Shown: one piece after another, positions 13,118-35,271 of the stretch
How the letters are laid out: the number at the start of each line of letters is the position of its first letter
How positions within the stretch are numbered: the stretch's first letter is position 1
NCBI RefSeq assembly: GCF_052324685.1
Contig: NW_027506964.1
Span: 310,001 to 374,000, forward strand
DNA: 64,000 bases
Reading direction: 5' to 3'
Source: Brachyhypopomus gauderio
Taxonomy: Eukaryota > Chordata > Actinopteri > Gymnotiformes > Hypopomidae
Position numbers and translations under genes: made by a program
The notes under the pieces: model-generated
Told to the model about the DNA's origin: nothing
Database searches by the model: none
The model's input: only the letters and a program-made list of their open reading frames with translations

Positions 13118-15551
13118 GCGCGCGCACTTATGTGTTTTTAGATGTGGACAAAGAACAGATGATGAATCTGAGCATGAAAGGAGTTCCTGCTGTCTGTGCT
13201 CAAAGTGCTCTGTGGGATCAGTCTGTGCGAGATAATGTGACGCACAATAAGATCTCTGAGCAGGTAACACACACACACACACACACGTGCATATGTGACT
13301 CGGTATGAACAGCCAGATCAGAAATAGTCTTTGTCAGTCCAACTCAACATGTCATAAATCAACACTGCAGAATGGAAGTCAGCAATGAGGGAAGACTAGA
13401 GGTCAATGGTGAGATGACGGACATTTGTGAAACATTTGTGGTGATATTTCAATACAAATGTTTACATTTATGGCATTCATGTGCTCATATCCAAAGAGAC
13501 TTTTGCTTTAATTGTCAAGCAAAATCAGAAAGCACTTGTCACAGCAGCTCCATGTTCTGAGAGCCAGCGTTAAGTCTGGACTCTCTTTACACTCAGGATC
13601 ATTGTTCTGAATGTGTAGCTGACCTCCACAGCACACTAACATTGGTCACCTTAAAACGATACTGTGGGCATCGTAGTAGTGCAGTGGGATTGGTCAGAAA
13701 ATTGGATTTAACCCACTTTTATCTGTTGTGCGAACACAACCAAAATTCTGAGAGGACATAATGATTTTCTGTTGTACTGGCTCTGGGTGGGCTTTGATGT
13801 CCGACTCTGGGTTGTGGCGGCCGACTCTGTGTCTCAGGATCTGAACAGAATGAAGAAGGAGCTGCTGGTTCCAGGCTCCAGGCTGCCGACCCCTGCACAA
13901 GGCCGAGTGCCCATCCTGCTGGTTCATCAGGTGGGGAGACAGCAGGGTGAAGACCGGCCCGGCTGGGGCTGTGGCTGGGACCTCCTGCTGCCCAAGGCCT
14001 GGGGCATGGCCTTCTGGGTACCTCTGGTAGGGACAACCTTCTGCCTCCGTGATTGGTGGTTTTACCTTACAGTTTGGGTTAAGATATCAATAACTTTTTC
14101 TTGTAACTAGCTGGGTGTTGTAGGTATTTGTATGCAAGTGGAGACGCTTGTAAAGGTGTTTTTTGATGATTTTGTGACGGGACTGAGTGAGTTCATGTGT
14201 AAGGCCTATGATGGGAGTATTCATCTGTTGCAATGGAAAATTCATGTCACTTAGTTTTTGACATTGTTAATGTGGAATTCATTAGTAAAGGAAAATGTAC
14301 TGCTCACCTATTATAGGCCATAGTGAAAGAGGTGGAAGTTTGTGAGGATGTTTTAAATAAAGGTTCCCACACTGTGTACAGAAGGGGTTCATCGTCCAGC
14401 AGAAAGTCTATAAATCTCACTTAAAGAATGATTAAACCAATAGAAGTTAGGAAGAATGTGGTGTAGGGAGATACTGAACTGAAGAGGGCGATATTTCATT
14501 TAAGTTGCACATTAAACACCACATCCTCTTCCTGTTGTCTTTTGAATCAGCATCACCTCTATCTTCTAAGTAGCCTTTTGTTTTGTAATTGCGAAGGTTT
14601 ACCACACAGTAGCCTCTGCTCTGCTTGGTGTGGTTCAGTCTTTCAGGACTGAAGAAAACTGGTTCAAGGCAGAACTGCTGTACAATGAACTGCAAGTCAA
14701 GGCCCTTTACAACTGAAGTGTTTATTTCTGTATTTTCATCTAGAATGCTGGTTCAAGAATACGCTTGTGAAGATTAATTGATTGGACTGTGTTTGTGCGT
14801 GTGTGTTTGTGTGTGTGCGTCAGGTGTACCGTGGTGTCCGTGTGGGAGGACTCCAGATGAGTTTGAAACACTCCCAGTTTAAAGGCGTGCCCCATTTCCC
14901 CCATGATTACCCAGACTGCCCTGCAGGCGCCCACTTCCAGGAACAGCAGGCAGCCGAGCTGCTGGAGACGTTTAAGAGGTTCAGAGGAGCTTCCTGCTCG
15001 TGCTGTTGTCTGATGTCTTGCCATGTTATTAACAAGGTTTTATTGAACCTGCTAAGCTCTTGGGGTCTTTATGCTATGATTTTTTATATCGTCTGCAGAT
15101 CAGTGATATGTTTCTCATAGCTGTACGCCTCCTTGATCGTCTCTAGTTCTCCTGAAAATTCCACAATATTATGAATTCAGAATTTAAGTAGCGTGTTTAT
15201 TCATTGCGTTCCCCAGTGGCCTTGTTCGTATCTGTTCTAAGCTGGTTTTCCTACTATGCTTAGTGTTACGGACAGCATACCGTAATGAGCTGCTAGTTGA
15301 TGCTATTGCGTTTCTCTGCGATCACGTGCAGGCGTCCGCCCTCCAAACGCACAAACTACATCAAACACGGCAGCCTGGCTCCTTTCCGGTGCCCATGGCA
15401 ACAGCTGGCGGAGGAATGGGACGAGATCGTGAAGCAAGATCGAGACAACCACGACAACCACCCCGTTAAGATGGAGGGAGAGGCGGAGCCTGGGGGCCCC
15501 AGCGGGGGGTTGGAGGTCGGGGCTCCCCCCGCTGCCTTCACCGTGCTGAGG

Positions 15552-15633
<82 letters not shown>

Positions 15634-17768
15634 TCAGGACTGCATTGGTGACTCATTCAGTATGAGGGCTGCCTGATGAGAGAAGCTTTATAATCAATAT
15701 CAATTTGAAGGGTTAAAACAAAATTGATAATTGATGATACCAATGTATTTTTATATTGATATATGGACAGACTGGTCAATTGGGTCAAAATGTGCTTTTC
15801 TGACTGATGATTGGCAATGTAATTTACAGTTGTGATTCGTAATGTCATTTCCTAAATTAAAATGAACACCAGAAATTAACAGAGGCCTAAAAATACACTC
15901 ATAACCAGGGTACCCGCGGGTCCTTAAAAAGTCTTAAAATGTCTTAAATTTAGTTTTACATATTCAAGGTCTAAAAATGTCTTAAAATGTCTGGAATTTT
16001 AGGAGGGGAGGCATTAAATAAGTGTGTTGCTCAGTTTTTCTGTTTTATTTTACCGATGTATATCCCACAATAAGTATCATTTCCACAACGGCCGTATACT
16101 CCGCCCAATGGCAGTAGTACATCACCTAACAGGTGTAAACAGCAGACGATGCTTTAGCTGCCTAACAAGCTGCTTTTCTTATTTGAGGGCTGCGGCGGGA
16201 ACAACAATACAAGGATGCAGACATGGGTAAATGTCCATTCAGTGAAGTGGCTGGAGGATGAAAAATATTGTGGCTGGCTGAAACCTTCCAGTGATTCGTA
16301 TGAGGCGCGATGTGAACTTGCCAAAAAACATTCAAACTTGGTACAATGGGGCTTTAAAGCGCTGGATTCTCATATGAAATCTAAAAAACACAACCGATAT
16401 GATGGCACTCGTAATAGTAATATGCATATCGAGTCATTCGCTGCTAACTGCAGTTTAACTGTAAGTGCCAAAAATGATTTGTCTACTGTGTAGTGCGACC
16501 AAACGTCTGTATTTCCCGGGACGTATTTCACATCCTGTGAGGAAATGTCCTGATTTTTAAATTACCTTCATTGGACCATTCAATTTAAATGTACAGGCAC
16601 TAGGGCACTGCGCACGGCGCTGCATGTGCCGTAACCCCTCAAGCTTTGTTTATACATGACGCGTCGCGACCGTCGCGAGGTTTCGCGTGCCGACAATGAC
16701 GTAATCGCGGTGGCTCCGCCCCTGCGCGAGGTCCCCGCGTGCTGTTGCTTCGCGAGGTTGTGCACCCCCCCCGTCAGCAACTTACGGTCGCCACCCCCCC
16801 CGTCAACAATTTACACTCGCCACCTTCTCCAGGTTCAAATCTCACTCCAAGAGATCTTGAAAAGTTGGCAACCCTGGTATTATTTTTTCTTGTGAGAGGT
16901 ATTAAAAAGGTCTTAAAAGTCATTAAATTTGAGATTAAAAAATGTGCAGATACCCTGATAACAGAACATGTTAAGAAGTGTACAACAGGTAAAACATCAA
17001 CCTTGATGACCTTGAAGCTAAGAGCAGTGTTTCCTCTACAGGAGCCGAAAGGTACTGAGGCAGCTCTCGGTCTGGTGTCTGCCATCGTCCGCACGTGCCC
17101 AGAGAGTGCGCCGCGGTAGCCCCGCCCCCGCGCTGAGCCCCGTGGTTGCCGTGGCACTGCAGAGGGAATGGGGGCGGTGCCTGGTGTGGGTGCGGGTGTG
17201 CGTGCTGGGTAAGGGCCGTCCCGCCATGCACACCATGCTGTGTGTCCCTACCGCCGAAGACCTGCAGCGTCTCCGCGGAGACCCTCGGTCCAGCGGCCCC
17301 GTGGAGCCCCGGCACAGAGACCACCTCCAGCACCTGCTGAAGAGGACCAGGAGGGACAGACCTGCCCCGAAGTGCCCTGGCGCCACAAAGGAAGACTGTA
17401 GCCCCGCCCCCAGCAAGGAACAAGCAGCTGGCCCTGCCCCTCGAGCTGTCCAGCCTCAAGACCCCACCCCCACCGTTGAAACCGGCTCCGTGATTGGCTG
17501 CGGTGCCTCATCTGTGGGGCTGGTGCGGGGACTGTGGCCCGAGCCGCTTCCCAGCGTGTCGTCCCACTGCTCCAGGGTGACTCTGGGCTGGGTGACGCAG
17601 GGTGATTTCTCCCTGGCCACGGGGGTCGGAGAAGCTCTGGGGTTGGTGAGCCTGCCGGGGCTCCTGCACACTCTCCTCAGCCAGCCGGCAGACCAGCGGG
17701 GCACAGTTCTCCTGCGTAACGCCTCCTCCTTACAGTACCGCTACGCCCGGCTGCTCGTGGAAACCTGA
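9080..17768 (+). CDS. pop1: Ribonucleases P/MRP protein subunit POP1
   Basis: POP1 is the large protein subunit of RNase P (tRNA 5' processing) and RNase MRP (rRNA processing), acting in the nucleus and nucleolus. Coding exons: 9080-9185, 9429-9515, 9768-9943, 10282-10542, 10691-10778, 10954-11132, 11257-11714, 11814-11907, 12192-12300, 12556-12660, 13142-13263, 13838-14026, 14824-14978, 15332-15550, 17042-17768. All junctions are GT-AG and phase-consistent. They total 1,024 codons plus stop, the length I recall for the human protein. Landmarks: KYITAS (about 60), the POP1 N-terminal region with [10 protein letters not shown] and EFNRRQ...[13 protein letters not shown], and SDLTMEM...RLIGPLSHS. 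The POPLD-type region (about 596-690) holds [19 protein letters not shown] and YRGVRVGGL. The C-terminus has [16 protein letters not shown]. The ATG is the first base after the acceptor at 9079. Oddities: a coding minisatellite in the seventh coding exon and dinucleotide repeats touching splice sites. Identity is certain; individual boundaries are very likely. Confidence 0.96.
9265..9412. repeat. 15-bp minisatellite in POP1 intron
   Basis: The unit TGTGCTGTGCAACC / TGTGCTGTGTAGCC is repeated about ten times, ending just before the acceptor of the exon at 9429. Confidence 0.9.
10543..10635. repeat. (GT)n microsatellite starting at a POP1 splice donor
   Basis: The exon ends CTGCTGCAG and the intron begins directly with an uninterrupted GTGTGT run of about 45 units. 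The donor is embedded in the repeat, so there are dozens of overlapping GT dinucleotides but none with the GTRAGT consensus. Confidence 0.95.
11344..11538 (+). repeat. Coding minisatellite in POP1, five units of 39 bp
   Basis: The unit encodes [13 protein letters not shown] (13 residues) with E/D and G/C variants. Five head-to-tail copies lie at POP1 residues about 330-394. The unit length is a multiple of three, so copy changes keep the frame. The position corresponds to the poorly conserved linker before the KKRKR-like basic stretch and the RSP/SDLTMEM block. Confidence 0.93.
12664..12690. repeat. Short (CA)n next to a POP1 donor
   Basis: The repeat begins seven bases inside the intron after CCCAAG|GTTAGC. 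Confidence 0.85.
12833..12900 (+). tRNA. tRNA-like fold (probable tRNA-derived pseudogene) in POP1 intron
   Basis: The 68-nt sequence folds with four perfect stems in tRNA order. The acceptor pairs GGCCCTG with CAGGGCC (7 bp), the D stem GCTC with GAGC, the anticodon stem TCTGC with GCAGA, and the T stem CCAGG with CCTGG around a canonical TTCGAAT loop. The B box GGTTCGAATCC is consensus. Against a functional gene: one base between acceptor and D stem, a 5-nt D loop, an 8-nt anticodon loop (TCATCCAT), and no T-run terminator downstream. It could be a degenerate tRNA copy, a SINE head, or chance. Confidence 0.3.
13044..13120. repeat. (GT)n microsatellite just upstream of a POP1 acceptor
   Basis: A GT run with single GC interruptions ends about 20 bases before the TTTTTAG acceptor of the exon at 13142. 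Confidence 0.95.
15554..15633. repeat. (GT)n(GA)n microsatellite at a POP1 donor
   Basis: The exon ends CTGAG and the intron starts GTAGTGTGTG, running into about 32 GT units and then about 8 GA units. Confidence 0.95.
15906..16957 (+). mobile_element. hAT-like transposon in POP1 intron 15, 5-bp target duplication
   Basis: Ends are CAGGGTACCCGC and the complement-type GCAGATACCCTG. Five identical bases, ATAAC, flank it at 15901-15905 and 16958-16962. Subterminal AAAAAGTCTTAAAATG-like words occur at both ends. It contains the BED-finger fragment at 16215-16493. A GC-rich segment (about 16495-16880) looks like a second element inserted inside it, because its left end matches the repeat terminus at 4485. 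The 5-bp duplication is unusual for hAT (normally 8 bp). Confidence 0.7.
16215..16493 (+). pseudogene. BED-type zinc-finger N-terminus of a hAT-like transposase
   Basis: The 92-codon ORF contains [28 protein letters not shown] and [11 protein letters not shown]. This matches the N-terminal BED/ZBED-like finger of many fish hAT-related proteins, where the usual pattern is C-x2-C then H-x4/5-H. Here the second cysteine is alanine (CELA), so the zinc site is damaged. Nothing downstream resembles the catalytic domain. It lies on the same strand as POP1 but inside an intron, so it is not part of the mRNA. Confidence 0.65.
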
Positions 17769-17793
17769 AGTGCTGTAGGCTCACTACGTACCC

Positions 17794-17919
17794 CGCACCT
17801 GCACTGTGGTGGGACTACACCGTACCTGCACTGTGGTGAGACTATACACACCGTACCTGCACTGTGGTGAGACTACACACACCGCACCTGCACTGTGGTG
17901 AGACTATACACACCGTACC
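17794..17919. repeat. 31-bp tandem repeat in POP1 3' UTR
   Basis: Four copies of a unit beginning CGTACCTGCACTGTGGTGAG directly follow the POP1 stop codon. They are expected to be transcribed in the 3' UTR. Confidence 0.9.
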
Positions 17920-17983
17920 TGCTGTACAATACTATAAATCTGTCCCATCACCCACACATCTATACTAGGTCAAACACCATTCT

Positions 17984-17989
17984 AATAAA
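17984..17989 (+). promoter_or_regulatory. Candidate POP1 polyadenylation signal
   Basis: AATAAA, 216 bases after the stop codon. Further AATAAA copies lie near 18500 and 18545, so the cleavage site used is uncertain. Confidence 0.5.
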
Positions 17990-19610
17990 CACTGCATCAA
18001 GACTGAAATCTGTTCTGCAGTACTGCTGTAAACATGTGCTTCTAGCTGGACTTAAACATTTCCTTGATAAGCTCTGTACATATTCACATTAAGGTCTGTA
18101 ATATACATCATTGCAAAAAAATCTGATTTGAGACACAGAGTGGATGTAGTGAAGAGCTCAACATGTACATGATATTACAGAATAGCTACCGAGTGTGATT
18201 GCTGAGTATGATATATGGTGTTTAAAATTTCCTCATCAGAGAGGTTTGCATTCCATCTGGCAGTAATACTTTCTCTTATTTAAAGTTGTAAGTGGGTAAT
18301 GAGGATAAATGACTATTGAATGGTTAATTCTATATAATTCTGCATCAGATCCGTTATCTTTTTAAGTGAGTAGCTCTGAGCTGCAAAGCACATGTCAGAT
18401 CTCCAGTTAAAGGTATTTGTGTTTTTTCTGATGTGCTTAACTTTTTTTAGGTTAGTGTTTTGTTATTGACTAAAGGTTTATTGCTGATATTGGCAATATC
18501 AATAAAGGAATTTGACAAATCCTGAAACTTGTGCTTTTTTCCCCAAATAAAGATGACTTGACTTCCCTAGCGCTTCACCTAATTATCTTTTGTGGGAGGT
18601 ATTTGTTTGTGGGGCAGGGGGTTGTTTTGTTTTTGTACCCTAATTGAGGATTAATACTCCATATTGTTCTGTTGCATGGAAAGTTCTTTAAATTTGTTGG
18701 TTCATAGTCCAGGGTGTTTGTCCTGAAGAAATCGCTATAATAGCGTTGCTGTCCTGACCACCCTGGGAACCCATACATGGAGCTTCTCGTGAAGCTGGGG
18801 CCTATGTTTCCCACACAAATACGTGCTAAAACAGCAGGTCTGGGCTAACCAGTTTCTCACTTCATAATTTATTTGAATTATATTTTTAGTTATTTTCAAT
18901 AGATCCAGTGTCCATATATAGGCTACAGTAAATTGACTCTTGATGGTTTTGACTTTGATTGAAAAAATAAATAAAAAACAAGCACTCAAACCACAGCTGT
19001 GAACTCTTCTTTTCATTCAGTCAGTAATTAGGCCCAAAATAACCAACAATTTTTTTTGGCACTGAACTGTCATTTTGAGGTCACAACAAACTGGCACATT
19101 CTGAGTGTGGTCTGACATTTTAATTCGGGCAAATTTGTATTTCAACTGTTTCCACAGTAGCATTCAGCTGACATCTATCTATATTTTATAAACCAAGTCA
19201 TCATATAAAAAAATTATCCATTTAGTCAGGTTCTATGAAAGTCCTTGCTCATTCAGTATTTAGATAGCACACAGAGAAAGAAAGACGGAAAAGTCCTCTC
19301 AGCATCTCCCTTGGAATAAACCATTTCTCTGCTGATAGCAAGCATGGCAGAGATGACACAGGTTCTGAACCTCAAGTAGGGAAGAACATGGAGGAACCAA
19401 GAACCAGTGAACCAGGTCAAGAGAGGGACTCACTCTCTAAGGGAAGTGTTCTCAGCCTGTGAGCTGGGTCAGCATGTCGCTGACACCTCCTTAAAATACT
19501 GAGTAGGTGCTAATGTAAGACCCAAAATTTCCATATCATTTTAAGTGCACTGTAACTATGTGAATGACTTGATAATAATAAGCTAATTTATAATGAGCTT
19601 CCACTGACAA
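17990..19610. other. Intergenic DNA between POP1 and NIPAL2, no gene seen
   Basis: AT-rich. Two short overlapping minus-strand ORFs (18575-19016) show no domain and conflict with each other. Confidence 0.5.
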
Positions 19611-19619
19611 AATAATCTA

Positions 19620-21740
19620 GATCCTAGTCTGTGTTTCTCAACTGTGAATTATATTTATATATCGTTTTTTACCACACCTGTTGTCATAAAGCAGCTTTAC
19701 TTACACATAGGACAAGATTCCTAATGAGCAAACTAGGGCCAAGAAACCTTGGGAGAACCAAGACTCAAAAGGGAAGCCATCCTCCAGCTAGTATCAGTCC
19801 ATTTTTATAGTTCTATATGCAGCCTGAGCAGTCCAGTATGAATGTTGCAGGCTTATCTATAGCAGCATAACTAGAGGTGGGAGTGCTGGAGGTGACCACA
19901 GAGAAGAGTTCTCATGAGCCATTGCTTCCCAACCAAATCACCAGCACTAAACTAGAGTGAACGCATGGCTGGATGAGAGCATCAACATCTCAGATTAACA
20001 GAATGCTCAATGACTGGGGGTATCTGAGCTCCACACATTCATATGTAATATATTAACTGAAGGCTTGATTAAATAGCTGAGTCTTAAGACTAGACTTAAA
20101 GATTGGAACTGTGTCAGAATCTCAGATTGGAGCTGGAAGACTGTACCATAACTGAGGGGCTTTAAAGGTGAAGGCTCTGCCTCCGGCTGTAGTCTTGTTA
20201 ATTTTTGGAACTAAGGGAAATGCTGCATTTTGAGAGCGCAGCAGGTGAAAGGGGTTATAGTATGCAATGAGTTCACTCAGATATTATGGAGCAAAGACCA
20301 TTTAGCGCTTTTTAGGTCAACAGAAGAATTTTAAAATCAATTAAATATTTAACCAGGATGTAGTACAATCCTGACAGCAGGACTGCAGCCATTGAATGTT
20401 CTGGCCCTGATAGTGATACCTAAGCTTTTTGTGATAGATTTAGGTGTTGATAAAAACCATCTAAGGTAAGAGAAACTTTAGACAAATTACTACTGGCAGC
20501 TTTGGGTCTAAGAATACCTAAGTTTTATCGGAATTTAGAAGAAGAAAAGTAGATGCCACCCAGTTTTTTATTTCCTGTATGTAGATCTCAATTTTTGGAT
20601 AAGTATTGACATAATCTGAATGAGAAGATATATACAACTATCATATGCATAGCAATTAGGGGTGACCTGCAATAGTCGCTGATTCGACTATAGTCGACTA
20701 TACCCCCTAGTGGACTATGAACGTCATAGTCGAATGTACCATTCTAACTGCATGGGGGTGCCCAAGGATGCTGCTAAGAATTAGTTGTTACATGAAATGT
20801 CTTTGTTTTCATTATATATAACCTTTTGTCAAATAAAATCATCCTAATTTCTGTTAATAAATATTTTTAAGTGATGTGTGCGCATCTACAATAGGCATCT
20901 TCCTTACTACACATTAATAAATCACACCCTGCAGTTGCACAATCCAAATGAGCGGAGCTGAACACGCTACAGGATAGTCAACATCTGAGATTATAATGGC
21001 TACTAAAAAAACTTCAAAAGTATTTTGAAAAAGATAAAGATGAATCAAAGTAAAGTGCAAGTTATGTCATCAACGTCTTTCATTTCGCACGACAACAACC
21101 AACATGGCATACCATTTAAAACGCGTAAGGCGAAAAACGTCTGTGTCTCGACAAGTAGGTCTATAAACATTTTTTGTTGTTGTTTGTTACTTGAACCATT
21201 CCTTGTATTTTTTTGCTGTTGTGTGGCATTTTAAAAATATTTTCAGGCAGGCATATTTTATTTAAAATATTTTTAAATGTGCACATTTTGCACAGTGCCT
21301 GTCTGACAGTTCGATATACGCAATGCGCACTGACGGTTAATGTTCTCTAACGTTTCATAAAAAATAAATAAAAGCTGAATAAAGCCAACCTACCGTGTTT
21401 ATTCATTTATCTGAGTGTTTTAGGTTTTTACTTTGAAGAGGAAAAAAGTCCTGAATGAGAACGGGATCCCGTTTAAGGTGCTCAAAAAAATAAATAAAAT
21501 AAAAACAAACACATTAGAATATTAGTCGACTAAAGGGAAAAGCTGACGAATCAGATTCGACTATGAAAATCCTTAGCTGAATACACCCCTAGTAGCAATG
21601 GAAGCTAATACCATGCCTATGAATGCTTGGGCCTAATGGTAGCATATATAATGAGAATAATATGGGGGCCAATACAGATCCTTGTGGGAAACCATATTTT
21701 ACTTTTTTGCATTCTGAGCATCTTTTCTCAGCCAGTGCAT
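19620..21740 (-). mobile_element. L2-type LINE, minus strand, split by a hAT insertion
   Basis: From its 3' end at about 19650 (AAGCTGCTTTATGACAACAG on the minus strand) it runs up through the 3' UTR and the ORF2 C-terminus to 20656. It resumes at 21592 with [20 protein letters not shown] (RT motif). The break falls inside the region equivalent to [11 protein letters not shown], the catalytic Y/A-DD box. The intervening 935 bp is a hAT element. Many stops show that it is inactive. Confidence 0.85.
20657..21591. mobile_element. Non-autonomous hAT element inserted in an L2
   Basis: Ends are TAGGGGTG and CACCCCTA. The 8-bp flanks ATAGCAAT (20649-20656) and GTAGCAAT (21592-21599) match at 7 of 8 positions. 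Subterminal GATTCGACTAT / ATAGTCGACTA words occur at both ends. A 69-codon ORF (21025-21234) has no catalytic motif. Size and duplication fit a hAT deletion derivative. Confidence 0.85.
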
Positions 21741-21849
21741 GGTAATTAGACTCTGCGTAATGCTGATGTCCACATATAACACATTGACAGGGAGCTATAC
21801 CTCTTTGCTCTGTGGTTGGGGAAAAATGGTGAAAGGTGTTGTGCATCTG

Positions 21850-22260
21850 TCCTCAAGGGAAGATGCATTAACTGTGGTCTGCATACACACCAATGTGCAT
21901 TTGATCTCCTTTTAATCTTAATTCCTGGTTTGGAATAAAGCTGTATTCATCAACCCACTCTATGTACTCCAATGAAAAAGCTGCAGAAACATCTCACCCA
22001 CCCTTGACCCACTGACACCTACACTATACTGGGTACATGCACTACACATAAGACGTGCCTCTAAAGGAGGATGGGACCCCTCTTGAGTCCTTAGTCCTCC
22101 AAGGTTTATTCCTTAATTCTGCCCAGAGCCATTTTTATTGGCACTGTCACCACTGGCTTGCTCATTAGGGATTAGGACTCAAACATTTGTAAAGCTACTA
22201 TATGACAACATGTAAAATGTACTAGCGCAATGCATTTTAATTTGATTTTTAAAAGCTTTC
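21850..22260 (+). mobile_element. L2-type LINE 3' UTR fragment
   Basis: It contains CCTCTTGAGTCCTTAGTCC and TGGCTTGCTCATTAGGGATT followed by TTTGTAAAGCTACTATATGACA, the characteristic 3' end of fish L2 elements. It is diverged and carries no ORF. Confidence 0.65.
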
Positions 22261-22711
22261 CCAAAATGTAAGTAGTAACATATCATCTTAAATACTGGGC
22301 ATGTACCATTAATCTATTAATTTAATTCTTAATCAGGATGCTGTCATGCAGGGTGACGTGCCAAAGGTCATGCCCATGTAGGTGGTCACGCCCATGTAGG
22401 TGGCCCTAATGCAGGTCAAACCGATTCAGAAGGTATTATTTAACTTTTTGTTTAGAATATTCAAAAGGAATACCAAAGGAATTTAAGGAAATTTTTGGAA
22501 AACATTGGAAAATCATTGATATCACCATATTCTGTAGTGGACAAGTCTCTGTATTGGCTCTTCCAAGTCCCTCCCACTGTAGCACTGCTCCATAATGAGG
22601 GCTGCACTACATTCCAAAGTGTCACCTTAGGGTCTCCAAACTATGCTCCAAATCCAACTGAGACCTTTAGCAGAAAGCAGACCAAAACATCTTCATCTTA
22701 TAGTACAGTAG

Positions 22712-22717
22712 TTTATT
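22712..22717 (-). promoter_or_regulatory. Candidate NIPAL2 polyadenylation signal
   Basis: AATAAA on the minus strand, about 420 bases after the NIPAL2 stop codon. The region 22260-23130 otherwise holds nothing I recognise and is probably the NIPAL2 3' UTR plus intergenic DNA. Confidence 0.4.
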
Positions 22718-23134
22718 ACATCTCAGAATAAAATAAACAAAATGTAAACATTACTAATTTCCTAAAAACAAATTAGGGAAAGTTTAGCTATTAATAAATA
22801 CAGTTATTCTGAATGAAAGTGCTAACCTCTGTTTAAGGCTCGATGTCTTAAGAGCACTATGTCAGCTCATATCTACCCAGGGCTCATACAGACCAGAGTG
22901 ATAGAGCTGATTTCTGTTGCTTGTTTTGTCTTTCAGACCTTAATAAATGTGATCATTATGAGCCAACAATCAGGACTTCTCTGAGAAGCTTGATACAGGC
23001 CACATTCAGTACTCACACAGTTACCATTGGACATTTCTCTTGTCTTGCACACATATACACATCTTACAATTTTCTTGTCGCTCGTAGTACAGTCTAGTCA
23101 CTGGCCACGCTGCTGCGGTACACTAGATGGCGCT

Positions 23135-34601
<11,467 letters not shown>

Positions 34602-35271
34602 TTCAGAACCACTCGCAACATTTGCGTAGTAGGACGTGTTGCTGCACCTGCACCTGCAACGAGGCGCCTGAAGATCCTGGGTGACTCCTCCGTCTGCAAC
34701 AAAGAGCTGGGAAATCGTAGGACATCGTTTTCTCAAAGACGTGAACCTTCTCGTCAACAAGGGAGAGTATGCTGTGGGAAGGGAAGCTTTCAGACTCAAA
34801 CAATGAGAGGCTCAGAAGGGTTTTTGCGGCTTGAGTGAACACTGTGGCAGACGCTCCACCCGTTCGTGGGATCACCGTACTCATTTCTACCGTCGAACCA
34901 CAGCCGTTTTACAGTGAGTGTAAACTTGGTCATTCAAACACATGGAAGTATGTCTTGTCGTAAAACTGAACGGAAGGTTTAAATATAGGCTAATCCCATT
35001 TTGCGTTGCTGTTTTACTCTGTAATCGATCGGTCTCATTTACAACGAAACAGCTGAAATGTTTATATTGTTGATGACTGCCACAACTTTGCTATAGGGCG
35101 AGTGGAGTTCACTTCTTACAATGAGAATAGCGCTTAGTTATTTTTCCATAATTTGTCAGTGTACACAGTACACGATTTGGGAAAAGGATTGTCCAACAAC
35201 CGCATCCTTGAATTGTCTTTTTTCCTCTTAAGATCTGCAAGCAGTCGCACTCACGAGAGAAGCGTCAAGAC

